Origin: Methanomassiliicoccus sp.
GTDB taxonomy: Archaea > Thermoplasmatota > Thermoplasmata > Methanomassiliicoccales > Methanomassiliicoccaceae
Assembly (NCBI GenBank): GCA_012719175.1
Contig: JAAYAX010000008.1
Location: 114,031 to 178,030, forward strand
Direction: 5' to 3'
Length of the DNA stretch: 64,000 nt
The notes below the pieces were generated by a model. That model was given only the letters and a program-made list of their open reading frames with translations, was not told the origin of the DNA and searched no databases. A program made the translations under genes and the position numbers. How positions within the stretch are numbered: position 1 is the stretch's first letter; every line of letters starts with the position of its first letter. Positions 1-8,163 of this stretch are shown here, piece by piece.

Positions 1-571
1 AGAGAGTGGAGGTGGAGATGTCGAACATCTTCGCCAGCTCGCGAAGGCCGATGCGGCGGGGGAAGTCGAAGTACCCACGCTCGAACGCCATGCGCGTGAT
101 CTGTTCCTGCCTCAGCGTGAGATCGTCGGTATCGGATATCTGGGTCAGCTTCACCAGCTTGGGCGAGGCGTTTATGCGCTTAAGGTTCTCGATAAGGTCC
201 TGCAGAGCCTTCTTCTGGGTGACCAACATGGTCCAGCTCAATCGCCCGTCCTTTGTGGTGGTGGAGCGGGTGAGGAAGCATTCCGTGCCTGCCAACAGCC
301 GGCAGGCCATACATTGGTTGGTGGAAAAAACGGCCAAGGCCTTGCTCTTGTCGATGGCGCTTATATCAACGTTGAATATGTTGGGGTTGTTGCGAACCTG
401 ATCGATGACCTTGGGCAGATCCTCCTCGTTCTCAACCTCGATCTGGACCAGGTCTCTGACCTCAGACTGGAGGGCCTTGGAGTCGATGATCTTTATGACC
501 GATGGGTAGGCCTCGACTATGTCGGTGATCCAGTTGTCTGGCATATCCAGGGAGACTATCGCTTCCATCAT
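1..571 (-). CDS. HTH_10 (bacterio-opsin activator-type) transcriptional regulator, 3' end cut by window edge
   Basis: The reading frame starts at an ATG pair at 571 and is open to the left edge, giving about 190 residues without a stop. The last ~35 residues read as the HTH_10 domain: a run of the form TLRQEQITRMAFERGYFDFP, followed by RRIGLRELAKMFDIS and STSTL. This is the typical recognition-helix region of the archaeal Bat-type family, which binds DNA. The N-terminal ~130 residues are the less conserved sensor-like part and contain a Cys pair (CMACRLL). An in-frame TTG three codons further upstream is an alternative start. The target genes are unknown. It is followed on the same strand's upstream side by glutamate dehydrogenase with a 23-nt gap, so co-transcription from the gdh promoter is possible. 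Confidence 0.85.
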   Translation of the reverse strand, partial: MMEAIVSLDMPDNWITDIVEAYPSVIKIIDSKALQSEVRDLVQIEVENEEDLPKVIDQVRNNPNIFNVDISAIDKSKALAVFSTNQCMACRLLAGTECFLTRSTTTKDGRLSWTMLVTQKKALQDLIENLKRINASPKLVKLTQISDTDDLTLRQEQITRMAFERGYFDFPRRIGLRELAKMFDISTSTL

Positions 572-594
572 GTTACTCAATTACGGACATAGGT

Positions 595-1845
595 TCAGGG
601 GTATATCCCCCTTAGCTCCATCGCGGTCACGACCTCCCGCACCGCTAGCAAATAGGCCGCGGACCTCATATCAGTGCCCTCGTTCAGGGAGCTGGTCAGA
701 ACTCGTCCAAAGGCCGAGGTCATTGTCCGGTCCAGCCGCTGGTTGACCTCGGAGCGGGTCCAGAACTGATACTGCAGGTCCTGCACCCACTCAAAGTAGG
801 ATGCGGTGGCCCCTCCCGCGTTCGCGAGAACATCGGGTATAAGCATACATCCCTTCTCGAAGAGTATCCTGTCGGCCTCGGGCAGCGTGGGGCCGTTGGC
901 CCCTTCGACCACCAGGCTCGCCTTGATCTCATCGGCGTTTTGCTCGGTTATCACCTCTCCCAATGCCGCAGGTACCAGGACCGTGCATTCCAGCTCCAGC
1001 AGCTCCTCGTTGGTGATGTTGGTCGCGGAGGGGAGGTCCATCACGGAGCCGGTGGCCTCCTTGTGTTCGGTCACCTTCTTGATGTCCAGCCCCGAAGGGT
1101 CGTAGATGCCGCCGGTGGAGTCGGATACGGCCAGCACCTTCATGCCTAGTTCATCCCGCAGAAGGCGGGCGGCGTTCCTTCCTACGTTGCCGAAGCCCTG
1201 CACGGCCACGGTGGAGCCCTGAGGTGAGAGCTTTCGGGAACGCAGGGCCTCTCGGAGGCAGTTCATGAGACCGCGTGACGTCGCCTCCTCCCGGCCCTCC
1301 GAGCCGCCCAGGGAGACAGGCTTGCCAGTGACCACCGCGGGGACGGAATGGCCTACGTTGGCGGAGTAGGCATCCATGATCCAGGACATGGTCTGGGCGT
1401 TGGTGTAAACATCTGGCGCGGGGATATCCACGTGCGGGCCTATCACCGGCGACAGCTCCCATGCGAAACGCCTGGTCATGCGCTCCAACTCCGACCTGCT
1501 AAGTTGCTTGGGGTCGCACATCACTCCCCCTTTGGCCCCTCCGAAGGGTATGCCCACCACCGCGCACTTCCACGTCATCCACATGGCCAGTGCCCTCATC
1601 TCCTCCAGGGAGACGGTGGGATGGTATCGTATCCCTCCCTTGTAGGGGCCCCTGGCGTTGTTGTGCTGCACCCGGTAACCGGTGAAGACCCTTAGCGAGC
1701 CGTCATCCATCTTCACAGGGAAGTTGATCACAAGCTCCCGCCGTGACCTCACCAGGATATCCACGGTACCTTCATCGAGCTTCAATGCAGTAGCCGCACT
1801 CCTTACCTGGTCGACCGCTACCTGATACGGGTTGGACCTGCTCAT
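595..1845 (-). CDS. gdhA: Glutamate dehydrogenase (Glu/Leu/Phe/Val dehydrogenase family)
   Basis: A 416-aa cytoplasmic enzyme, the usual length for a hexameric archaeal/bacterial NAD(P)-dependent glutamate dehydrogenase, which interconverts glutamate with 2-oxoglutarate and ammonia. The glutamate-binding and catalytic region is intact (GGIRYHP near residues 70-76, MTWK with Lys93, PFGGAKGG with Lys105). The Rossmann nucleotide-binding motif GFGNVG lies at 217-222. A longer frame reaches 1908, but the ATG at 1845 is preceded by AAGGTG at good spacing and matches family N-termini, so it was chosen. With citrate synthase elsewhere in the window it fits synthesis of glutamate from citrate-derived 2-oxoglutarate. 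Coenzyme preference cannot be read with certainty. Confidence 0.95.
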   Translation of the reverse strand: MSRSNPYQVAVDQVRSAATALKLDEGTVDILVRSRRELVINFPVKMDDGSLRVFTGYRVQHNNARGPYKGGIRYHPTVSLEEMRALAMWMTWKCAVVGIPFGGAKGGVMCDPKQLSRSELERMTRRFAWELSPVIGPHVDIPAPDVYTNAQTMSWIMDAYSANVGHSVPAVVTGKPVSLGGSEGREEATSRGLMNCLREALRSRKLSPQGSTVAVQGFGNVGRNAARLLRDELGMKVLAVSDSTGGIYDPSGLDIKKVTEHKEATGSVMDLPSATNITNEELLELECTVLVPAALGEVITEQNADEIKASLVVEGANGPTLPEADRILFEKGCMLIPDVLANAGGATASYFEWVQDLQYQFWTRSEVNQRLDRTMTSAFGRVLTSSLNEGTDMRSAAYLLAVREVVTAMELRGIYP

Positions 1846-1871
1846 CGTGTGCACCTTTTCCACATGGACGT

Positions 1872-1882
1872 GGTTATATGGT
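1872..1882. promoter_or_regulatory. TATA-like element in the gdhA/polX divergent promoter region
   Basis: The only AT-rich element in the 93-nt gap between the two divergent genes reads GGTTATATGGTT. It is close to palindromic, so TATA-like on both strands. Its centre is about 32 nt from the gdhA ATG and about 62 nt from the polX ATG. It could serve gdhA directly with a very short leader, and polX with a leader of about 35 nt. The assignment rests only on spacing and composition. Confidence 0.45.
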
Positions 1883-1938
1883 TCTAACTTCCATGTTGCT
1901 ACGCCCACTAACTAATGACTATTGGTGAAGGTACCTAT

Positions 1939-3651
1939 ATGAACAACGCGGAGATCGCCGACCTGCTCCACGAGTTCGCTGACCTGATGGACCTGAAGGG
2001 GGATGTCTTCAAGCGAAACGCTTATCGGCGTGCCGCGCAGAACGTCCTGGAGCTCGACGGGGACATCACGTCATACTACCGGGAGGGAAGGCTGGAAAGC
2101 ATCCCCGGGGTCGGGGAGTCCATCGCCAAGAAGATCGCCGAGGTCCTCGAGACCGGAAGATCACCGGAGCTGGAGGACCTCCAAGCGCAGTATCCTCCGG
2201 GACTGATCGAGCTTACCCAGGTGCCGGACCTCGGCCCCAAGAAGGCCCTGAGGCTGTACAGGGAGCTGGGTATACAGGACCTGGCGGGACTAAAGCAGGC
2301 GGCGCTGGAGCACCGCATCCGCCGGCTGGAGGGGTTCGGCGAGAGGTCCGAGAAGAAGATCCTGCAGGGCATCGAGCTGGTCGAGCGGAATAGCGGCCGC
2401 ATGCTGCTGGGTGACGCCCTCCCCATCGGCCTGGCGGTGGAATCCTACCTCAGGCAGAACGGCATCGAGCATGTAAGCGTGGCCGGCAGCCTCCGCCGTA
2501 GGAAGGAGACCATAGGTGACATCGACATCGTCGTGGGCAGCGACCTTCCCCTCGAGGCCATGAGGCTATTCGCATCCTACCCGCGGCGGGATGCGGTGAT
2601 ACTGCAGGGGCCCACGCGTTCCAGCATTCGCCTCGAGGACGGGACACAGGTGGACCTGCGGGTAGTGCCCATTTCCGACTACGGCGCCACCCTCTTGTAC
2701 TTCACCGGCTCCAAGGAGCATACCGTGGAGCTGCGGAGGATGGCCATCCAGATGGGGTACAAGCTCAACGAGTACGGGCTCTTCCGCAAGGACGATGGCT
2801 CGGTGGTGGCAAGGGAGGAGAAGGACATATACCGAGCTCTGGGGCTGGACCTGGTCCCTCCGGAGTTGCGGGAGATGAGGGGGGAGATAGAGGCAGCGAA
2901 GGACGGCCGGCTCCCGGACCTCCTGAGGTCCGAGGACGTCCGCGGAGACCTCCACGTGCACACCGTGATGAGCGACGGTCATGCCACCATGCGTCAGCTG
3001 GCCCAGGAGGCCAAGCGGCTAGGGTACGAGTACTTAGGCCTCACCGACCATAGCTCGTCCCTGCGAATCGCCCATGGCCTGAGCGCAGAGGACCTCCTGG
3101 ACTCGGTGGAAGAGGCACGCCAGGTGTCGGAGGAGGAGGGCATTGTGGTACTGCGTGGCTCCGAGGTGGACATACTTGAGGACGGATCGCTGGATTACCC
3201 TCGGGAGGTCCTGTCCCAGCTGGACTTCGTGATCGCCTCGGTGCATTCCCTCTTCCATATGCCTGAGGAGGAGATGACGGAACGTGTCCTCCGGGCTATT
3301 AGCGATCCAGAGGTGAACATTCTGGGCCATCCCACGGGAAGGCTCCTCGGGCGCAGGGAGGCTTACAAGATCGACCTGGAGCGCGTGATGGAACATGCTC
3401 ACCATCAGGGTGTGGCCCTGGAGCTGAACGGATATCCGTACCGGCTGGACCTCAACGACCTGAACAGCAGGAAGGCCAAAGAGCGCGGGGTGAAGCTCTC
3501 CATCGGCACGGACGCCCACGCCCTGGAGGACCTGAACCATATGTCACTGGCAGTGGGGACGGCACGAAGGGGATGGTTGGAGAAGCAGGATGTGATCAAC
3601 ACCCTCTCCCTGGCCCAGATCAGAAGGTTCTTCGAAAGAGGCAGCAGCTAA
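1939..3651 (+). CDS. polX: DNA polymerase/3'-5' exonuclease PolX
   Basis: A 570-aa family-X DNA polymerase with the standard bacterial/archaeal PolX layout. Residues 1-150 hold the N-terminal lyase-like domain with helix-hairpin-helix repeats (GVGESIAKKIAEVL, PDLGPKKA). Residues ~180-320 hold the palm, with GSLRRRKETIGDIDIVVGS giving metal ligands Asp194 and Asp196, and Asp239 in QVDLRVV. Residues ~335-570 hold a PHP domain (DLHVHT, SDGH, TDHS) that usually carries Mn-dependent exonuclease activity. It probably acts in base excision or gap-filling repair. An in-frame ATG lies at 1915, but GGTGAAGGT sits just before the ATG at 1939, which also begins with the family N-terminus. It ends only 5 nt before the next frame, so it may be cotranscribed with the AMP-pathway genes although functionally unrelated. 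Confidence 0.96.
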   Translation: MNNAEIADLLHEFADLMDLKGDVFKRNAYRRAAQNVLELDGDITSYYREGRLESIPGVGESIAKKIAEVLETGRSPELEDLQAQYPPGLIELTQVPDLGPKKALRLYRELGIQDLAGLKQAALEHRIRRLEGFGERSEKKILQGIELVERNSGRMLLGDALPIGLAVESYLRQNGIEHVSVAGSLRRRKETIGDIDIVVGSDLPLEAMRLFASYPRRDAVILQGPTRSSIRLEDGTQVDLRVVPISDYGATLLYFTGSKEHTVELRRMAIQMGYKLNEYGLFRKDDGSVVAREEKDIYRALGLDLVPPELREMRGEIEAAKDGRLPDLLRSEDVRGDLHVHTVMSDGHATMRQLAQEAKRLGYEYLGLTDHSSSLRIAHGLSAEDLLDSVEEARQVSEEEGIVVLRGSEVDILEDGSLDYPREVLSQLDFVIASVHSLFHMPEEEMTERVLRAISDPEVNILGHPTGRLLGRREAYKIDLERVMEHAHHQGVALELNGYPYRLDLNDLNSRKAKERGVKLSIGTDAHALEDLNHMSLAVGTARRGWLEKQDVINTLSLAQIRRFFERGSS

Positions 3652-3656
3652 ACTAT

Positions 3657-4631
3657 ATGTCATGCCGAGTGTTTAGTGTGGACCGGGACGGTGAAGCGTT
3701 GGGTGTGATCGAGATAGCTGATTCCATCAAGAGCATGGAGATCAGGGGTGCGGGGCTGATCGCCAGGAGCGCGGCGGAGGCGCTGAGGCAACAGGCCGAG
3801 GAGTACCGGGGAGAGGACGTGGAGGAGCTGCGGAGGCGCCTCGAGCAGGGGCGTAGGTCGCTGATAGACTCCCGTCCCACCGCCATATCGCTGTGGAACG
3901 CGGTCCAGGCCACCCTCCGGGGGGCATCCCGGGCGAGGGACGCGGAGGAGCTAAGGTCCCTGGTGATCTCCAACGCCGAACGGTTCATCGAGCGCTCCGG
4001 GAAGGCCGTGGAGACCATCGGGAGAATAGGCTCCCACCGCATCAGGTCAGGGATGACGGTCCTCACCCACTGCAACAGCAAAGCCGCCCTGGGGGTCATC
4101 AAGGCGGCGCACGCCCAAGGCAAGGACATAAACGTTTATGCGACGGAGTCCCGCCCCTGGAGGCAGGGGCTGCTGACCGTGAGGGACCTGTCCGAGGCGG
4201 GCATCGGCTCCACTCTCATAATCGACAGCGCCGTGCGCTGGATCATGAAGGAGGTGGACGTCGTGGTGGTGGGAGCGGACACCATCTGCTCCAACGGAGC
4301 CTTGATCAACAAGATAGGTACCTCCCAGGTGGCGCTGGCGGCGGACGAGGCGAGGGTGCCTTTCATCGTGTGCGCGGAGACCTACAAGTTCTCTCCCAAG
4401 ACCGTACTGGGAGAGATGGTGGAGATCGAGGAGCGGGATGCCAATGAGATCATCGATCCGCGGCAGCTGCCGGCCGGGGTCAAGGTCAGGAACCCAGTGT
4501 TCGATTCCACCCCGGCGGAGCACATAGATTCCATCGTCACGGAGATAGGTCTGATCTCGCCATACGCCGCATACGAGGTCATCGTGAAGGAGCTGGGACA
4601 AGAGTCCATATTTGAGGCTAACGAGGAATGA
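3657..4631 (+). CDS. Ribose-1,5-bisphosphate isomerase (e2b2-type, archaeal AMP pathway)
   Basis: A 324-aa member of the eIF2B alpha/beta/delta-like isomerase family. It converts ribose-1,5-bisphosphate to ribulose-1,5-bisphosphate, the RuBisCO substrate. Family signatures are IKSMEIRGAG near residue 24, SRPTAISLWNA near 72, and the catalytic pair: Cys139 in LTHCNSKAA and Asp208 in VVGADTI. These correspond to the Cys/Asp pair known from the Thermococcus enzyme. A NKIGTSQVALAA stretch separates it from translation factor eIF2B and points to the metabolic enzyme. The ATG at 3657 has no clear ribosome-binding site. A GTG at 3706 after GGTGA is an alternative that would remove 16 residues not shared by the family. 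Its stop overlaps the RuBisCO start (ATGA), so the two are translationally coupled. Confidence 0.93.
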   Translation: MSCRVFSVDRDGEALGVIEIADSIKSMEIRGAGLIARSAAEALRQQAEEYRGEDVEELRRRLEQGRRSLIDSRPTAISLWNAVQATLRGASRARDAEELRSLVISNAERFIERSGKAVETIGRIGSHRIRSGMTVLTHCNSKAALGVIKAAHAQGKDINVYATESRPWRQGLLTVRDLSEAGIGSTLIIDSAVRWIMKEVDVVVVGADTICSNGALINKIGTSQVALAADEARVPFIVCAETYKFSPKTVLGEMVEIEERDANEIIDPRQLPAGVKVRNPVFDSTPAEHIDSIVTEIGLISPYAAYEVIVKELGQESIFEANEE

Positions 4632-5872
4632 AAATGGAGTATTCGGAGAAGTACCTGCACCTGGGGGAGACAGTGGACCCCGATGCCTACGTCATATGCA
4701 AATACAAGATCGTGACCGACATGGACATCAGGCTGGCAGCCGCTGCCGTGGCCACCGAGCAGTCCACGGGCACGTGGACCGGGATCTCCACCCTCAACGA
4801 TGAGATCTTCGAGCGGTACCACGGACGCGTCACGGACATCGACGGCAACGTGGCCACCATAGCCTACCCCGAGGAGGATTTCTCCCTGGACATCGGCGGG
4901 GTGCCCCAGGTTCTGAGCGTCATCGCCGGGAACCTTTTCGGCCTGGAGGGGTTGAAGGGCGTACGCCTGGAGGACGTGGAGTTCCCCAGGAGCATGTTGA
5001 GCGAGTTCAAGGGTCCCAAGTATGGCATCCCCGGGCTGAGGAGCGCCCTGAAGAGGCCGAAGAAGCCGCTGGTGGGAACCATCGTCAAGCCGAAGATAGG
5101 CCTGCCGCCTCAGGGCATGGCCGATTACATCTACGAAGCGGGCATGGGCGGCCTCACCAACGGCAAGGACGATGAGACCCTGTCGAACCAGAGGTTCTGT
5201 CCCCTGGAGGACCGGGTGGTGGCCATCGCCGAGGCCATAGACCGGGTGCGGTCCCAGACGGGGAACGAGATGATGCACGCCATAAATGTCTCCACCCGGG
5301 GGGACCAGATACTGGAGGTCGCCGATCGGGCGCAGGAGCTGGGAGCCACCGAGCTGATGGTGGACGTCATCACCTGCGGTTTTGCCGCGGTCCAGGTGCT
5401 GGCCGAGGACCCGTCGATCAAGCTGCCCATCCATGTTCACCGCACCATGCACGGCGCCATAACACGCAACAAGGACCTGGGCGTCTCCATGCAGGTGTTC
5501 TCCAAGCTCGTCCGAATGTGCGGGGGCGACGCCCTTCATGTGGGCACCTTCGGCGTGGGCAAGATGAAAGGAACGTCCACCGAGGACCTTGCCAACCAGC
5601 GCGCGTGCGTCGGCCCGGAGCTGCCATACGAGAAGGTCATGCCAGTATGCTCTGGAGGGATGCATCCCGCGCTCATAGAGCCACTGATGAAGATAACCGG
5701 TCCTGATGTGCAGATACAGGCGGGCGGGGGCGTCGCTGGTCACCCTGGAGGGGTGCGGGGCGGGGCCCGGGCCATGGCCCAGGCGGTCGATGCCGCTTAC
5801 GAGGGCATCCCGTTCTCGGTATACTCTCAGGACCATGAGGAGCTCAGGGAAGCGATAAACAAGTGGGGATAG
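4628..5872 (+). CDS. rbcL: Type III ribulose-1,5-bisphosphate carboxylase/oxygenase large subunit
   Basis: A 414-aa archaeal form III RuBisCO that carboxylates ribulose-1,5-bisphosphate to two 3-phosphoglycerate. Active-site residues are complete: Glu44/Thr49/Trp50 in EQSTGTW, Asn102 in GNLFG, Lys154/Lys156 in KPKIGL, the carbamylated Lys180 with Asp182/Glu183 in GKDDE, His271 in HVHRTMH, His304 in DALHVGT, the loop-6 Lys312 in GVGKMKG, Ser342 in CSGG and phosphate-binding Gly366-369. Intactness of these residues argues against a RuBisCO-like protein. The segment before the carbamate lysine reads GGLTNGKDDE, where the family commonly has an aromatic/hydrophobic residue pair, a mild oddity. 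No small subunit, phosphoribulokinase or activase is present, so a Calvin cycle is not indicated. The flanking isomerase and AMP phosphorylase define the AMP pathway. Confidence 0.97.
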   Translation: MKMEYSEKYLHLGETVDPDAYVICKYKIVTDMDIRLAAAAVATEQSTGTWTGISTLNDEIFERYHGRVTDIDGNVATIAYPEEDFSLDIGGVPQVLSVIAGNLFGLEGLKGVRLEDVEFPRSMLSEFKGPKYGIPGLRSALKRPKKPLVGTIVKPKIGLPPQGMADYIYEAGMGGLTNGKDDETLSNQRFCPLEDRVVAIAEAIDRVRSQTGNEMMHAINVSTRGDQILEVADRAQELGATELMVDVITCGFAAVQVLAEDPSIKLPIHVHRTMHGAITRNKDLGVSMQVFSKLVRMCGGDALHVGTFGVGKMKGTSTEDLANQRACVGPELPYEKVMPVCSGGMHPALIEPLMKITGPDVQIQAGGGVAGHPGGVRGGARAMAQAVDAAYEGIPFSVYSQDHEELREAINKWG

Positions 5873-5874
5873 AA

Positions 5875-7440
5875 ATGCAGCTTAAGGCGAAGTACGTAGA
5901 TATGGAGTCAGCAGAGTACACCGCGGTACTGCACACGGAGGATGCGCTGGAGATCGGTGTCAGGGAGCAGGACAGGGTCCGCATCAAGCACGAGCGCAGC
6001 TCCGCGGTGACCTTGGTGCAGACCACTGACACAGTCGTCAACAAGGGCGAGGTGGGCATCCTGGGCAAGGCCTGGGAGACCCTGGGGCCCGACCCTGACG
6101 AGGCCATAGAGGTGGTGGCCACATCCAAGCCCGAGTCGATCGAGTTCATCAAGAAGAAGATGAACGGCAAGGAGCTTTCCACCGAGGAGATCCGCGCCAT
6201 CGTCAACGATATCTCCACCCATAACCTCAGCAACATCGAGCTAACCGCATACGTCACCGCCCTGTACATAAACGGCATGAACCTTCGGGAGACGGCCGAC
6301 CTGACGCAGGCAATGGTGGAGACCGGCGAGACCATAAAGTTCGACCGGTCCCCCGTGTACGACTTCCACTCCGTAGGCGGCTGCCCTGGGAACAAGATCA
6401 CCCTGATAGTGGTGCCCATCGTGGCGGCGGCAGGACTGCTGATCCCCAAGACCTCCTCGCGGGCCATCAGCTCTGCGGCGGGGACCTCGGACATAGTGGA
6501 GGTCTTCGCCCGGGTGGACTTCGACGGTAACAAGCTGCGAAGCATCGCCGAGACCACCGGCGGCAGCCTGGCCTGGGGGGGATCGGTGAACCTCGCCCCC
6601 GCAGACGACCTCATCATAAAGGTGGAGTACCCGCTGGGCATCGATCCCCACGCTCAGCTCCTGGCATCGGTCATGAGCAAGAAGAAGGCGGTGGGGACGG
6701 AGTTCCTGGTAATCGACATCCCCATGGGCGCCGGAACAAAGGTGCCGACCATGGAGAAGGCCCAGGCCTACGCCAAGGACTTCGTGGACCTCGGGGAGCG
6801 TCTGGGCATGCACGTGGAGTGCGCTATTACCTATGGCGAGCAGCCGGTGGGGAGGGCCGTGGGGCCGGCATTGGAGGCCCGCGAGGCCATAGCCATCCTG
6901 GAGGGTGAGCTCCACCCCAGCAGCGTGATCGAGAAGGCCTGCGGCATGGCGGGCATGCTACTGGAGATGGCGGGAATGAAGCGCGGGGAGGCCAAGGCCC
7001 GGGAGATACTCATGTCCGGCAAGGCCTTGGACAAGTTCCGCGAGATAGTCGCCGCGCAGGGAGGGGACCCCAACATCCGCTCGACGGACATCCGGGTGGG
7101 CAAGTTCACTCACGACATCACCGCCACCATGTGCGGCTACGTCAACTCCATACGCAACAAGGAGATCGTGGCCCTAGCCCGGGCCGCGGGATCGCCCCGG
7201 GACAAGGGAGCGGGGGTCCTTCTGCACAAGAAGCGCGGCAACCGCGTGGACGATGGGGAGGCCATTCTCACCATCTATGCCGATACCCAGGCCAAGCTCG
7301 ACCAGGCGGTGGAGCTGTCGCGGAAGCTCAACCCCGTGAGCATCGAGGGAATGATCCTGGCGAAGCTGCCGTACATCAACAGGACGACGGTCATCGAGCG
7401 CACGTTCTGTCCTGCGCCCGGAGCGCCTCCGGCAGACTGA
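5875..7440 (+). CDS. deoA: AMP phosphorylase
   Basis: A 521-aa archaeal nucleoside monophosphate phosphorylase that splits AMP (and often CMP/UMP) with phosphate into base and ribose-1,5-bisphosphate. An N-terminal extension of ~80 residues, absent from bacterial thymidine phosphorylase, distinguishes the archaeal enzyme and is present. The phosphorylase core shows HSVGGCPGNK, PKTSSRAISSAAGTSD, WGGSVNLAPADD and a late GAGVLLHKKRG-like element. The ATG at 5875 starts 2 nt after the RuBisCO stop. A GTG at 5863 in the same frame would overlap rbcL and is less like family N-termini. Its last 50 nt overlap the convergent gene on the minus strand. Together with the two genes upstream it completes AMP to 3-phosphoglycerate in one operon. 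Confidence 0.95.
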   Translation: MQLKAKYVDMESAEYTAVLHTEDALEIGVREQDRVRIKHERSSAVTLVQTTDTVVNKGEVGILGKAWETLGPDPDEAIEVVATSKPESIEFIKKKMNGKELSTEEIRAIVNDISTHNLSNIELTAYVTALYINGMNLRETADLTQAMVETGETIKFDRSPVYDFHSVGGCPGNKITLIVVPIVAAAGLLIPKTSSRAISSAAGTSDIVEVFARVDFDGNKLRSIAETTGGSLAWGGSVNLAPADDLIIKVEYPLGIDPHAQLLASVMSKKKAVGTEFLVIDIPMGAGTKVPTMEKAQAYAKDFVDLGERLGMHVECAITYGEQPVGRAVGPALEAREAIAILEGELHPSSVIEKACGMAGMLLEMAGMKRGEAKAREILMSGKALDKFREIVAAQGGDPNIRSTDIRVGKFTHDITATMCGYVNSIRNKEIVALARAAGSPRDKGAGVLLHKKRGNRVDDGEAILTIYADTQAKLDQAVELSRKLNPVSIEGMILAKLPYINRTTVIERTFCPAPGAPPAD

Positions 7441-8137
7441 TCTCTCCCTTGGCCACGGCCTCGGCCAGGTCGTAGGAGATGGTGACCCGGCCGCCGCTCT
7501 CAATACGGCTCTGCCGCTGAATGTCCCTAACCTCTCCGGGCGTGGGCTTCACCTCCGGAGGGAACGGCAGTCGGTAACCGCAGCCCAGGGCGATGGAGAT
7601 GGCGGCATCGGCGTCCGGCTCCTCTGTCCTTCGGGTAGTGCTGGTCTCATCCACCACCTCCACGTCGTCCACCATGTTCCATATCGAGCGGATGATGCGG
7701 TTGCGGTTGGTCCGGTCCCCGTGGCCCACGCGAGCGATGATGCGGGAGTGCCGGAAGTTACGACCGTAGCGGACGATCTCATTGGCCACTTGCTCCGGGG
7801 AGGACACGGTCTCGGCGATCAGCACCCTTCCGTCCCCGATCATCGCCAGACCTGGACGGGAACCGGGATCGATACCGGCCACCAGGGTGGTGAAGGATTC
7901 CCGTCCCTTGAGCTGGGAGCGGGCGATGGAGAGCGCCATGTCCGGCTGGTCGTTCGCCACCACCTTCCGGAAGCGTACTCTTGGCCTCTCCTCTACGGTG
8001 GTGACGATCACGCCCACGTTCTCCGGTATGGCGTCATCGAAGTCGAGGGCGACAAAGTGTTCCCTAGATTCCCGGAGCAGGTGGACCAGCTCATAGAAGA
8101 AGTTGAAGTTCTTGGTCATTATCCCGATGACCTTCAT
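7391..8137 (-). CDS. Uncharacterised RuvC/RNase H-fold-like protein
   Basis: A 248-aa protein whose family I cannot name. Residues ~85-185 resemble the RuvC/RNase H nuclease layout. GIDPGSRPGLAMI has Asp90 on the first strand. ARVGHGDRTNRNRII resembles the lysine-rich helix region of RuvC. VVDETST holds Asp163/Glu164, and DADAAISIALG (175-185) matches the C-terminal acidic helix of RuvC. The first ~85 residues form a separate alpha/beta part (VTTVEERPRVRF, ANDQPDMALS) without a recognised motif. The C-terminal ~60 residues are polar and may be an extension. An acidic cluster suggests metal-dependent hydrolysis of nucleic acid, which is inference from motifs. It is last in a run of minus-strand genes beginning at the thermosome, 26 nt after the MFS gene. 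Its 3' end overlaps the AMP phosphorylase gene by 50 nt. Confidence 0.7.
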   Translation of the reverse strand: MKVIGIMTKNFNFFYELVHLLRESREHFVALDFDDAIPENVGVIVTTVEERPRVRFRKVVANDQPDMALSIARSQLKGRESFTTLVAGIDPGSRPGLAMIGDGRVLIAETVSSPEQVANEIVRYGRNFRHSRIIARVGHGDRTNRNRIIRSIWNMVDDVEVVDETSTTRRTEEPDADAAISIALGCGYRLPFPPEVKPTPGEVRDIQRQSRIESGGRVTISYDLAEAVAKGEISLPEALRAQDRTCAR

Positions 8138-8163
8138 CCAGATTACTAATTAGGGCGGATGGC

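Noticed and set aside
3657..4631. Translation initiation factor eIF2B-like subunit
   Set aside because: The catalytic Cys139 and Asp208 and the RuBisCO/AMP phosphorylase context identify ribose-1,5-bisphosphate isomerase.
4382..5836. 484-codon minus-strand open frame opposite RuBisCO
   Set aside because: Opposite to a fully conserved gene, His- and Gly-rich nonsense composition, no start signal.
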